Shown one piece after another: positions 7,838-16,697 of a stretch of DNA of 64,000 bases (position 1 is the first letter of the stretch; the number at the start of each line of letters is the position of its first letter). The notes under the pieces were generated by a model. The model searched no databases and was not told where the DNA came from. It saw only the letters and a program-made list of their open reading frames with translations. The stretch comes from Portibacter marinus (lineage in GTDB: Bacteria; Bacteroidota; Bacteroidia; Chitinophagales; Saprospiraceae): the NCBI RefSeq assembly GCF_021533195.1, contig NZ_JAJNKB010000003.1, forward strand, positions 186,001 to 250,000, read 5' to 3'. The position numbers and the translations under genes were made by a program.

Positions 7838-10800
7838 TTAATCTAAAATGATCGCCGGTAGATTAAGTGATTTGTACATATCGTTATACTTCTGCATCTC
7901 AACTTCAGTAATCTGCTTACGTTCTTCCTCCAGTTCATCGAATTCCTTCATCAAATCAGCAAATCTAAGAGTTGCTCCATCAGTCAATGCAGGCATGGGT
8001 GAATCAATGTATGATTTCAGATTCATAAACTCAGCATTCAATTTGTTATTATAATTGATGACATCCTGAAAAGTCTTTTGATCTGGTTGAATCAATTGCT
8101 CTTCCCAGTTTTCAATGTGAGCCAAAATAGTGTCGCCCTGGACCAACAATTCTTTAGCTTCCTCATTTTCCTTCAGTAACTTTTTATAGGTCAATATTTG
8201 ACTTTTGGCCGATCGGATTTTAGTAACCGAATTATGAATATCTCTGATGGTCTGGTCAATGGTTTGAAGGATATTCCTTTGAGTTATAAAGTCCTTGGAA
8301 GATGCTTCAATGTTTGGATTGGGCAGAACTTTCACCATCGCTTCTTCTTTTGTATCTCCCTTGACCAGTTCCAATTTGTAATCACCAGGCACCACCCTAT
8401 AGCCATCGTAACTACCATAGACAAAAACATCTTCTACAGAAGAAATAGGGCTTGTCCTAAAATCCCACACAAATCTGTTGAAACCCTTTTTAGAAGGAAT
8501 AGTCTCTGGTGCAGATGGTCCACCTTGCCAGGACTTAAATCCTTTCATTTTTTGATTAGAGATGGTTCTAATGAGGCTATCTGCCCAATAAATGTTTAAA
8601 GTCAGTTCAGAACTGTCCATGTTTTCAGGTAGAAAGTAATCAATCATTACACCCTGTGGTGGATTTTGCCCCAATCCTGGTTGAGGTTCAGAACTGCTTC
8701 CTCCAAAAAGCCGATAGGTATCCTGTGGTTTGATCAATGCTATTTGTGTAGTGTCAATGGCATGACTTTGAAGTGGAGCAACATCGTCTAAGATCCAGAA
8801 AGACCTTCCTGCAGTAGCTACTACAAGATCATTATTCTGTATGGTCAAGTCATTAATCGGTACAATAGGTAGGTTCAATTGCCATTTGTGCCAATTTTGA
8901 CCGTCATCGGTGGAAATATACATCCCCGTTTCAGTTCCTGCATACAATAAACCTTCTTGATTTCTATCTTCGCGAACTACTCTCGCGAACCCATGTGCAT
9001 CGTCCAGTCCATTGACGATCTTGGTCCAATTCTTACCATTGTCCTCAGTTTTGTATATATAAGAATTCAGGTCCATCATCTTATATCTCATCAAAACGAT
9101 GTATGCAGTTTCCGGATCATGTGGAGATACTTCAATAGAATTGACAATACCTTCTGGCATATTTTTCGGTGTTACGTTGGTCCAATTGTCTCCACCATCG
9201 ATTGTTATATGTACCAGCCCATCATCACTACCTGCCCACAAAACACCTTCCTGGTGGGGTGATTCAACCAGGTACATGATGGTATTGTAATTTTCTCCTC
9301 CTGCTGCCTCATTCGTAAATGGTCCTCCACCAGGGCCCTGTTGATCTTTATTGTTTCTTGTTAAATCAGGACTAACTCTTTTCCAGCTTTGACCCTCATC
9401 CTCTGTTTTAAATACCACATTTCCTGCATGATAAATGACAGATCGATCATGAGGCGACGAAATAATCGGCGCGTTCCAATTGAACCTATACTTAAAATCA
9501 ATGGGTGCCTGCCCTAAACTCAATTCAGGATACTCTTTGATTTCTTTTTCCACCATAATGCTGGTCACATACTTTCCTATTATACCCTGGTAACATCCTC
9601 CATATACCAATTCTGGATTATCGGGATCGAAAGCAAGGTATGCACTTTCACATCCAGCTACAGAATGCCAGTCTTTCCAGTCTATTCCACCATCATTGGT
9701 TCTACTCTTTATGGAAATAGCAGAGTTATCTTGTTGACCCCCGTAAACATTGTAAGGAACCAGATTGTCTGTGATGACTCTGTAAAACTGGGAAGTGGGT
9801 TGATTTTGTTGTGTACTCCAAGATTTACCACCATTATTTGAAACATTCGCTCCGCCATCATTTGAATTAATCATCTTCATATGATCATGAGGATTGATCC
9901 AAAGATGATGGTTGTCTCCGTGTGGAGTCGACATCCTGGAGAAAGTCCTACCGCCATCTATAGATTTCATGGCTGGGGCATTGAGGACATAAACCCAGTT
10001 TTCATCTTGAGGATCTGCAAATATTTCCATATAGTACCAGGATCTTGTGACATTTATTCGGTCTTTATTGACTTGCTTCCAGGTTTTACCTGCATCATCA
10101 GATCGATAAACACCACTACTATCCTTTGCAGCTTCCAGTACAGCAAAAACACGATCCGAATTGGCTCTAGAAACACTAATTCCAGCCTTACCCATCATGA
10201 CTGGCAACCCCTTATCCATTCTCTTCCAGGTTTCCCCACCGTCCGTGGACTTATATAAGCCGGAGTCCTTTCCACCGGACTGCATAGTCCAGGGCTTTCT
10301 CTCATGTTGCCACATAGCCGCATAAAGAATAAGGGGATTGTTCATATCCATAGAGAGCGAAGAAGCGCCGGTGATGTCATTCACATACAATACTTTCTTC
10401 CAGTTCTGTCCACCATCCACAGATTTGTAAACACCGCGCTCTTCTGTAGGACCATATTGAGCACCCTGAACAGTAACAAATACGATATCGGGATTATTAG
10501 GGTGGATAATGACATCAGAGATATGTCTTGACGCATCCAGACCAATGTGATTCCAGGTTTTACCTGCATCTGTGGATTTATAAACACCGTCGCCCATGGA
10601 AGTCATTACCCCTCTTGCTGCATGCTCACCCATACCTGCTATTACAATATTCGGATTGCTTTCAGAAACAGCGATGGCGCCGACGGTTCCTGTCTTTAAA
10701 AAACCATCTGAAACATTCATCCAGGTAATGCCATCATCTTCAGTTTTCCAAATACCTCCTCCTGTAGAACCCATGTAGTAAGTCATAGGCTGACCTACGA

Positions 10801-10981
10801 CACCAGAAGACGTAACACTTCTGCCCCCTCTGAAGGGACCAATATTTCGCCATTTCAAGTCATTGAATTTCGGTAATTCTGATTTTTGATCTTTAGATTG
10901 ATTGGTTTTCTTTTTTGAAGATTGTCCGTTAATAGAAAATGAAGCCAACACAATGGCTATGAGTGCAATGCAATATTTCAT
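7838..10981 (-). CDS. Large secreted BNR/sortilin-like beta-propeller protein (paralogue 1)
   Basis: This 1047-residue product starts with a signal peptide ([20 protein letters not shown]). It contains many BNR/Asp-box-like motifs of the S-DDGGKTW type, such as [13 protein letters not shown] and [11 protein letters not shown], spread over about residues 40-740. These resemble sialidase, VPS10 or photosystem-stability-factor propellers. The C-terminal 300 residues hold a beta-sandwich with the segment [12 protein letters not shown] and a helical tail. Databases often label such proteins glycosyl hydrolase, but I see no catalytic residues that would prove this. The gene at 16698-19901 is a close paralogue. 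It is probably a cell-surface or periplasmic binding protein. Confidence 0.75.
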   Translation of the reverse strand: MKYCIALIAIVLASFSINGQSSKKKTNQSKDQKSELPKFNDLKWRNIGPFRGGRSVTSSGVVGQPMTYYMGSTGGGIWKTEDDGITWMNVSDGFLKTGTVGAIAVSESNPNIVIAGMGEHAARGVMTSMGDGVYKSTDAGKTWNHIGLDASRHISDVIIHPNNPDIVFVTVQGAQYGPTEERGVYKSVDGGQNWKKVLYVNDITGASSLSMDMNNPLILYAAMWQHERKPWTMQSGGKDSGLYKSTDGGETWKRMDKGLPVMMGKAGISVSRANSDRVFAVLEAAKDSSGVYRSDDAGKTWKQVNKDRINVTRSWYYMEIFADPQDENWVYVLNAPAMKSIDGGRTFSRMSTPHGDNHHLWINPHDHMKMINSNDGGANVSNNGGKSWSTQQNQPTSQFYRVITDNLVPYNVYGGQQDNSAISIKSRTNDGGIDWKDWHSVAGCESAYLAFDPDNPELVYGGCYQGIIGKYVTSIMVEKEIKEYPELSLGQAPIDFKYRFNWNAPIISSPHDRSVIYHAGNVVFKTEDEGQSWKRVSPDLTRNNKDQQGPGGGPFTNEAAGGENYNTIMYLVESPHQEGVLWAGSDDGLVHITIDGGDNWTNVTPKNMPEGIVNSIEVSPHDPETAYIVLMRYKMMDLNSYIYKTEDNGKNWTKIVNGLDDAHGFARVVREDRNQEGLLYAGTETGMYISTDDGQNWHKWQLNLPIVPINDLTIQNNDLVVATAGRSFWILDDVAPLQSHAIDTTQIALIKPQDTYRLFGGSSSEPQPGLGQNPPQGVMIDYFLPENMDSSELTLNIYWADSLIRTISNQKMKGFKSWQGGPSAPETIPSKKGFNRFVWDFRTSPISSVEDVFVYGSYDGYRVVPGDYKLELVKGDTKEEAMVKVLPNPNIEASSKDFITQRNILQTIDQTIRDIHNSVTKIRSAKSQILTYKKLLKENEEAKELLVQGDTILAHIENWEEQLIQPDQKTFQDVINYNNKLNAEFMNLKSYIDSPMPALTDGATLRFADLMKEFDELEEERKQITEVEMQKYNDMYKSLNLPAIILD

Positions 10982-11088
10982 CTTAAAGTAATATTTCGTT
11001 TAGGATGAAAAGATAAAAGAATTTTTCAGACATACGGCATCTCTGAATTCCCTAATTGTACCTTCAAGAACATTTAAGATCAGTAAAA

Positions 11089-11589
11089 CTATTCGGTGAG
11101 ACGAAGCAGACCCTCCAAATCCAGTGATTTGGTAAACATTTCTATGCTACCATTGCTGGTTAACGGCCAATCTGTTTTGGGGCGATCCCAATACAATTCT
11201 ACTCCATTTCCGTCCGGATCATCCAAATAAATTGCTTCGGAAACTCCATGGTCTGCCGCTCCGGTTAAAGGGTATGAAAACGTAAGCAAACGACGATAGA
11301 TATGACTTAAATCATTTCTCGACGGATATAATATAGCGGTGTGGAATAACCCCGTCGTATTTCTAGGCGCAGAGGGTTGGCCTTTGGAATACCAGGTATT
11401 TAATCCTATGTGATGATGATAGCCTCCGGCAGATATAAAGGCTGCTTGGTCGCCTATTTTTTGCATCAATTTGAATCCAAGTAAATCACAATAAAAAGCA
11501 AGCGACCTGTTTAGATCAGATACTTTCAAATGAACATGACCAATTCTGGTTTGCCCTGGAACTTCATATTCACCATGTGCTTGATTCAT
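11089..11589 (-). CDS. VOC-family (glyoxalase/extradiol dioxygenase-like) enzyme
   Basis: The 166-residue protein has two beta-alpha-beta-beta-beta modules of the vicinal oxygen chelate fold. Likely metal ligands are His in RIGHVHLKVSDL, His in GLFHTAILYPS and Glu in GNGVELYWDRP, the pattern of CatE-like proteins that bind Fe or Mn. A run of histidines (GGYHHHIGLN) lies between the modules. It is the last gene of a closely spaced minus-strand series that starts with iorA, with three bases separating it from the membrane protein gene before it. The substrate is unknown; an extradiol cleavage or lactoylglutathione-like reaction is possible. Confidence 0.75.
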   Translation of the reverse strand: MNQAHGEYEVPGQTRIGHVHLKVSDLNRSLAFYCDLLGFKLMQKIGDQAAFISAGGYHHHIGLNTWYSKGQPSAPRNTTGLFHTAILYPSRNDLSHIYRRLLTFSYPLTGAADHGVSEAIYLDDPDGNGVELYWDRPKTDWPLTSNGSIEMFTKSLDLEGLLRLTE

Positions 11590-11592
11590 TCT

Positions 11593-12012
11593 TTAATTTT
11601 TTCTTTGAATCGCCTTACCTATTCTGTAGCCGACCCACGCCATAGGAAGATACGCTAAGGATAAGTCCAAAACGATGAACCAGACAGGTGCAGGCAACAT
11701 AGTAGAAGCCCAAATGCCACCTAGCAAGAATATGAAGCCAATCGTCAATGCGTATTTCAATTTACCTCCCGCAGCAATGAGGGTTGCAACAGTGGCACCT
11801 ACCACAGTACCAATGGCATGGGCAAGAAATGGGAAGATGAAGAATAACGGATCCGCATCTGGCATTGCAGCTGCAAGAGCTTCCATGTCATTAGGATCTA
11901 CTCCTTCTAATGGCATAACCATGTGTCCAAGTTGTATTAGTCCTATATTAACTACACTTCCGGAAATCCACCCGGTAATGATTGCTATAATATTTCTTAG
12001 TACGGGGCTCAT
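11593..12012 (-). CDS. Small four-helix membrane protein
   Basis: The 139-residue product has about four hydrophobic segments: NIIAIITGWISGSVVNIGLI, an FFIFPFLAHAIGTVVGATVA region, LTIGFIFLLGGIWASTML and a final one near WFIVLDLSLAYLPMAWVGY. A soluble loop after the first helix contains PNDMEALAAAMPDADP. It resembles uncharacterised Bacteroidota inner-membrane proteins. Its ATG overlaps the stop of the YdeI-like gene (ATGA), which shows translational coupling. The function is unknown. Confidence 0.7.
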   Translation of the reverse strand: MSPVLRNIIAIITGWISGSVVNIGLIQLGHMVMPLEGVDPNDMEALAAAMPDADPLFFIFPFLAHAIGTVVGATVATLIAAGGKLKYALTIGFIFLLGGIWASTMLPAPVWFIVLDLSLAYLPMAWVGYRIGKAIQRKN

Positions 12013-12659
12013 TTTTCTGCTTTTTTGACTCTGCCTTTGTAATGATCATGCATTCCTTCACCATTGAGTATCTTATCAGCGGATTTCTCAATTCTGTCCT
12101 TTCTGGTTTGAGACTGCTTGGCGCCACTGAAGTATATAATGTATCCGCGTCGACGTCCCAGTGTTAGAGATTCAAAGGCATTCTTAAAAACAGGATCATT
12201 TTCCATTTTTTCAATCAATTCCTTTGGCATGGGCTCTGGCTCTTCTTTAAAGGCAACTTTAAGCCCTGTCTTTTCAATCTCGATGGCCTCAAAAATATAT
12301 GCTTTAATGACATCAATGTTCTTTTGTATATCTTTTACGGTGGTAAACTTAAAAAGCCTGGCTGATTGTGAATTTGGCCCGGGTTTTACAAGGTATCCGC
12401 CTTCATCTTTTAACATTACACCCTTAAAAAAACTGATGCAACAATAATCTATGAAAGCACTCACTATTAAAACATTCACTCCGTCCACTGTGTAGCAGGG
12501 AACGCCCCACTTCACCTCTTCAGTCAATCCACAATCCAAGACGATGTCTCGCAATAATTTCAACTCATCTGTCCACTTTAACACTTTGCAATCCGGAGTA
12601 CCGCCCAAAGCACATCGCATGCAGCCATCTGTTAAGTAATTGTCCACTGTATCTATCAT
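12009..12659 (-). CDS. YdeI/OmpD-associated (DUF1801) family protein
   Basis: The 216-residue product has an N-terminal DUF1801-type domain (LKLLRDIVLDCGLTEEVKWG, then CISFFKGVML) and a C-terminal helical segment rich in Lys and Arg ending in RKDRIEKSADKILNGEG. This layout matches YdeI/OmpD-associated proteins, small cytosolic proteins linked to resistance to cationic peptides in some bacteria, with an undefined biochemical role. Both ends overlap neighbours by four bases (ATGA), so it is translated with the AlkC-like gene upstream and the membrane gene downstream. Confidence 0.75.
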   Translation of the reverse strand: MIDTVDNYLTDGCMRCALGGTPDCKVLKWTDELKLLRDIVLDCGLTEEVKWGVPCYTVDGVNVLIVSAFIDYCCISFFKGVMLKDEGGYLVKPGPNSQSARLFKFTTVKDIQKNIDVIKAYIFEAIEIEKTGLKVAFKEEPEPMPKELIEKMENDPVFKNAFESLTLGRRRGYIIYFSGAKQSQTRKDRIEKSADKILNGEGMHDHYKGRVKKAEK

Positions 12660-13429
12660 GCAACCACTTTTTGTGCCCAGGAATCATTATTTTTAAGTAA
12701 GTTTCGCAAGGCATGTTTAATGATCCAATTGCACTCCTTACTGCAATAACCCTCTTTCCACTTATCAATGAGTTCTTTTCCTATATCAATGTTGTCTTTC
12801 AGTATATCATTTAGACAATTGGCGACAGATTTTTGGACATACTTAATCTTGTCATTGTGAAGATTGTCTAGTATGGGAAGTATTAATTTAGGACGTTGAA
12901 TAAATACATCTAGTTTGCTCGCCCAGGGCAATCTCGGTCTTACGCCTTCACTGGCCAATCTTCTCACGTGGAAGTTTTCATCATCGGACCATAGCAACAT
13001 TTGTGAAAGAGTCTGCTCTGTATATGTGCGTAGATAAGGCCTGATGGCGTACTCGCTTGTATTTCTCTTTGTAATTTCTTTAATTGCCTTCATCGAAACT
13101 TCAAAATAGTTGATACCGTACTTTTCCACGTATTTTGCTATAGGCATCACCCAGTAAAACTCCGTAAACATTCCAGTTTCATTAGGATTTTCGGGACCGA
13201 GAATAGACAGAAGTATTTCGACATTTTGTGGATAGGCACCTCCTAGTTTCGCATGAAACTCATCACAAATTAACTCTACCCTTTCTTTAAGTTCAAGGGA
13301 TGCCACTGCCTGTGTCACATCAGATATGAAATTTTCTCTTGGAAAATCTTGACGAACGTTAGATATCTTATCGGCAAGACCCTCAGCCAATTCCTCATCA
13401 AACCAAAACTTAAGCTTTTTATAAGCCAT
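12656..13429 (-). CDS. AlkC-like DNA alkylation repair protein
   Basis: The 257-residue product is a HEAT-like all-helical protein. The stretch AIRPYLRTYTEQTL, then HVRRLASEGVRPRLPWA, then YVQKSVANCLNDI closely follows AlkC-type (COG4335) DNA glycosylases, which excise 3-methyladenine-class lesions in Bacillus relatives. The length is normal for the family. The gene lies in an operon with iorAB, an NTF2-like protein and a YdeI-like protein, and its stop overlaps the next start. Glycosylase activity is inferred from the family; no catalytic residue is confirmed here. Confidence 0.8.
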   Translation of the reverse strand: MAYKKLKFWFDEELAEGLADKISNVRQDFPRENFISDVTQAVASLELKERVELICDEFHAKLGGAYPQNVEILLSILGPENPNETGMFTEFYWVMPIAKYVEKYGINYFEVSMKAIKEITKRNTSEYAIRPYLRTYTEQTLSQMLLWSDDENFHVRRLASEGVRPRLPWASKLDVFIQRPKLILPILDNLHNDKIKYVQKSVANCLNDILKDNIDIGKELIDKWKEGYCSKECNWIIKHALRNLLKNNDSWAQKVVA

Positions 13430-13445
13430 GATTTTTCCTAAATGC

Positions 13446-13826
13446 TTATTCTACTTCCATTGAATAGGAGGTAATAGACTTCAATTGGGTCGAAGTGTGA
13501 CTTTTGAATTCATAAAAATCAGCAAAAGCGTAGCGTTTTCCATCGGACATGGACAATACTCCATTTGCAGCGCCAGTTTTACCATGGCTCAATACTTTAT
13601 CGACAACCATTTCTGAGACCTTATATTCTTTCATCTTAAGAATCTCCTTTTTGTACTTCTCTTTTCCTTCAATTGTCTTTTCTCCTACGATTTCCCAGAT
13701 GATGTCATCGGTAACACAATCCACTAAGAATTCATCGTCACCCTCCCCAAATGCAATATTAAACTCTTTAATAAATGTCAACTTCGGTGAATTACCGCAA
13801 TCTGCATTCAGTGTTAACTTTGCCAT
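13446..13826 (-). CDS. SnoaL/NTF2-like protein
   Basis: The 126-residue single-domain protein has the cone-shaped alpha+beta NTF2-like pattern: an N-terminal helix with FIKEFNIAFGEGDDEFL, then VTDDIIWEIVGEKTIEGKE, and strands ending in KRYAFADFYEF and SITSYSMEVE. It lacks a signal peptide. Members are small-molecule enzymes or accessory binding proteins. It starts three bases after the iorB stop and ends 16 bases before the AlkC-like gene, so it belongs to the same transcript. Confidence 0.7.
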   Translation of the reverse strand: MAKLTLNADCGNSPKLTFIKEFNIAFGEGDDEFLVDCVTDDIIWEIVGEKTIEGKEKYKKEILKMKEYKVSEMVVDKVLSHGKTGAANGVLSMSDGKRYAFADFYEFKSHTSTQLKSITSYSMEVE

Positions 13827-13829
13827 TTA

Positions 13830-16031
13830 CTATCCAATCACTGTTTTTTGACCCTGATCCGAAGAAGAGAAAGGCTGATGATAATATCGTGTTCCTGTCG
13901 CCTTATACATAGCATTGGCCAGTGCACCCATGGCAGGAGGTAATCCCGGTTCACCTAAACCCGTTGGTGAAATTTCATTTTCCACAAAGAAAGTTTCTAT
14001 TTCTGCCGGAGCCTGGTGATGACGTATTAATTGATAATTATTGAAGTTTTCCTCTTTAGGTGCTCCATCCTCAAAGGTCAGCTTACTATACATGGCATGC
14101 CCTATACCATCTACTACACCTCCTTCGATCATATTTTTGGCTGCATCTTTATTTATGACGATACCACAATCAACAGCACACCATACTTTTTGTACTTTCG
14201 GCTCGCCATTCACTACTTCGATATCCATCACTTCTGCAACATAAGTAGAGTGACAGAAATAGGCGGCAACACCTCTGTGAATTCCCGGCTTTTCAGTACC
14301 CCAACCTGATTTTTCTTTAACTAACTTTAATACACCAGCATATCTTTCTGCATCGTACTCATACTCTTCACCCACAGGGTTCTCTTTGGCACGCTCAAAT
14401 AGTTCCAGCCTGAAATCAATAGGATCTTTACCTGCAGCTTCAGCTACTTCATCGAGAAATGATTGCTCCGCACCCGCTGTAAAATTAGATCTTGGCGCGC
14501 GCCAGGCTCCAGTAGTGACGTTTGTACTTGCATGAATTTTCTCTGCCGAATAGTTGTCTACTGCTCCGGCAGGGAAACGATTAGGGAAAACAGGTCCTTC
14601 TGGAAGTCCTGCTCCCTTCACTTCGAAAGCGATCAGATTGTTATTTTCATCAAGACCTGCCTTATAGATGGACTTATAAGTAGGCCTATAGGTGCCTTGT
14701 GTCATATCGTCTTCACGAGTGTAGACAAGTTTAACGGGAGCTCCGATTTTCTTAGATATGGCTGCGGCTTCTACTCCAAAATGAACATAAAGTCTTCTTC
14801 CAAAACCACCACCAATCCTTGTCATATTGACCGTAATGTTTTCTACAGGAATATCCAGTAATTTGGAAACGGTTTCTTCAAGTGATGCAGGAGTTTGTGT
14901 CGGTCCGATTAATTCTGCTTTATCAGCTGTTACATTGGCAAAGAAATTCATAGGCTCCAATGTGTTATGGGCTATGAATGGTGCAGTGTAGGTTCGTTCG
15001 ATTACCTTGGCGGCATTCTTAAACGCAGCTTCTGTATCACCGTCTTTTCTACTTTCCTGAGCATCACCACTTGCAAGTGCTTCATCTAGTCTCTGATTAT
15101 GCAATTCCGTACTCTCCAGCTCACTATCCTCCTCCCAATTTGCTTTTAGTGCTTTTTTAGCCTGGAATAAGGGCCAGGTAGAGTCACCCACAATGGCAAT
15201 CAATTGGAGATAACCCTTTTCATCAAACCACTTACTATCATCTATAGCAGTATCGATAATGAAGGCATCTGTTACACCGGGCATTGCTTTTATCTCATCT
15301 ATGTTAAAATCTTTAATTTTCATACCAAACGCAGGTGGGTGCTGGATCACCGCGTACTTCATACCATCCCGCTTAAAGTCCAAGCCGAAAAGGGGGCGGC
15401 CAGAAACGATATCTTTAGCAACCACATTTTTCTTACTGGTTCCGATCAGTTTATAATCCTTAGGCTCTTTTAGTTGAACCTCCTCAGGCACTTCGATCCC
15501 AACGGCCTTAGAAGCAATTTCACCATATCCAATGGAGCGATCTCCATTGATTTCACTGATCTTACCCTCAGAAGCATTAACTTCAGAAACATCGATCCCC
15601 CATTCCTTAGCTGCAGCTTCCATCAACATTTGACGGCCAGTAGCCCCGGCCATGCGCAATGCATCCCAACTGAGCCTGATCGATAAACTACCACCTGCAA
15701 ACTGATTCTGGTAAAAGCCAGTGTTCAAAGGTGCTTGTTCAACAACTACGTGATCCCAGGGTACATCTAATTCTTCAGCTACTATCATAGGCATGGACGT
15801 CATCACATTCTGTCCAATTTCAGGGTTCGGGGAGTAAATGGTCACCATACCTGTATCTCCTATCTTGATGTATCCATTGATATCGTACCATTCACTGGGT
15901 ATCGCAATCTCAGGCTCAGAAGCAGGAGCGCAACCACCTAACCAACTGAATCCAATTAGCATACCACCACCAGCTGCTCCGGTAACTTTTAGAAAAGATC
16001 TTCTATTGAATTTTGTTTTAATCACTGTCAT
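13830..16031 (-). CDS. iorB: Molybdopterin-binding subunit of an isoquinoline/aldehyde-type oxidoreductase
   Basis: The product (about 733 residues) is the large subunit of a two-subunit xanthine-oxidase-family enzyme. It begins with a Tat-type signal (NRRSFLKVTGAAGGG), so a folded cofactor-loaded complex is exported. Typical motifs are GGGFGRRLYVHFGVEAAAI and the C-terminal GLGEPGLPPAMGA, whose glutamate is the family's catalytic base. The enzyme should hydroxylate an aldehyde or N-heterocycle with water as oxygen source. I chose the ATG at 16031: the longer frame to 16112 would overlap iorA and would bury the Tat signal. The stop is three bases from the NTF2-like start. The exact substrate is unknown. 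Confidence 0.85.
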   Translation of the reverse strand: MTVIKTKFNRRSFLKVTGAAGGGMLIGFSWLGGCAPASEPEIAIPSEWYDINGYIKIGDTGMVTIYSPNPEIGQNVMTSMPMIVAEELDVPWDHVVVEQAPLNTGFYQNQFAGGSLSIRLSWDALRMAGATGRQMLMEAAAKEWGIDVSEVNASEGKISEINGDRSIGYGEIASKAVGIEVPEEVQLKEPKDYKLIGTSKKNVVAKDIVSGRPLFGLDFKRDGMKYAVIQHPPAFGMKIKDFNIDEIKAMPGVTDAFIIDTAIDDSKWFDEKGYLQLIAIVGDSTWPLFQAKKALKANWEEDSELESTELHNQRLDEALASGDAQESRKDGDTEAAFKNAAKVIERTYTAPFIAHNTLEPMNFFANVTADKAELIGPTQTPASLEETVSKLLDIPVENITVNMTRIGGGFGRRLYVHFGVEAAAISKKIGAPVKLVYTREDDMTQGTYRPTYKSIYKAGLDENNNLIAFEVKGAGLPEGPVFPNRFPAGAVDNYSAEKIHASTNVTTGAWRAPRSNFTAGAEQSFLDEVAEAAGKDPIDFRLELFERAKENPVGEEYEYDAERYAGVLKLVKEKSGWGTEKPGIHRGVAAYFCHSTYVAEVMDIEVVNGEPKVQKVWCAVDCGIVINKDAAKNMIEGGVVDGIGHAMYSKLTFEDGAPKEENFNNYQLIRHHQAPAEIETFFVENEISPTGLGEPGLPPAMGALANAMYKATGTRYYHQPFSSSDQGQKTVIG

Positions 16032-16041
16032 TAGTATAGAT

Positions 16042-16497
16042 TTAGGAGTTAGCAGCTGTTTTGATCGCTTTTTTAATTCGGGTGTAAGTTCCACACCTAC
16101 ATATGTTCCCACTCATCGCAGAGTCAATGTCCGCATCCGTCGGATTGGCATTATCATTCAATAATGCAGAAGCACTCATGATTTGCCCTGCCTGGCAGTA
16201 ACCACATTGAGGCACATCATGTTCGAGCCAGGCTTTTTGAACCGGATGATCACCTTCCTCTGATAGTCCTTCGATGGTGGTGATTGATTTACCTTCTACC
16301 GAGGATACAGGTAAGATGCAGGAGCGCATGGCAGCTCCATCTAAATGAATCGTGCATGCTCCACACTGAGCTATTCCACAACCATATTTTGTACCCACTA
16401 AATCGAGGTGGTCTCGTAAAACCCATAAAATAGGGGTGGAGGGATCTACATCAACATCGTGTTTTTTCCCATTAATTTTTAAAGTGAATGAAGCCAT
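16042..16497 (-). CDS. iorA: [2Fe-2S] subunit of isoquinoline/aldehyde-type oxidoreductase
   Basis: This 151-residue protein holds a plant-type ferredoxin domain ([16 protein letters not shown], with a fourth Cys in RSC) and a helical second [2Fe-2S] domain ([12 protein letters not shown] and [15 protein letters not shown]). All eight cluster cysteines are present. It passes electrons from the molybdenum subunit encoded 10 bases downstream. It has no signal of its own, as expected for co-export with the Tat partner. It is the first gene of the minus-strand series that runs to 11089. No cytochrome or FAD subunit is beside it, so the electron acceptor is unclear. Confidence 0.9.
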   Translation of the reverse strand: MASFTLKINGKKHDVDVDPSTPILWVLRDHLDLVGTKYGCGIAQCGACTIHLDGAAMRSCILPVSSVEGKSITTIEGLSEEGDHPVQKAWLEHDVPQCGYCQAGQIMSASALLNDNANPTDADIDSAMSGNICRCGTYTRIKKAIKTAANS

Positions 16498-16697
16498 TAT
16501 TTTCAGAACTTTTGTAGGTCTATAAAAGATGATATGAATTTCTTTGGATCTCTTGATTTATCGAAACTCATCACACCATTAAAATTAATTAAATTATGAC
16601 AAAAGATGCTATCTAATCAATAGATAATACATCAAAATAGATAGAAACGATTAAAAATTCTATAGAGTCTCCGTCACATTCGACTCTTGCGTTTCCG
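16498..16697. other. AT-rich spacer upstream of iorA, no gene seen
   Basis: These 200 bases separate iorA from the 3' end of the BNR paralogue 2 gene, both on the minus strand. They contain no convincing open frame on either strand and no strong hairpin followed by a T-run. A promoter for iorA is expected here, but I find no clear -33/-7 pair of the Bacteroidota type. Confidence 0.4.

Noticed and set aside
8198-10728. Many open frames on the plus strand opposite the BNR paralogue 1 gene (for example 8198-8599 and 9881-10258).
   Set aside because: They lie antisense to a long protein with strong repeats, have no recognisable motifs and no ribosome sites, and are codon-bias shadows.
14031-15686. 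Open frames antisense to iorB, such as 14463-14861.
   Set aside because: The iorB reading frame is well supported by molybdopterin motifs, and the antisense products resemble nothing.
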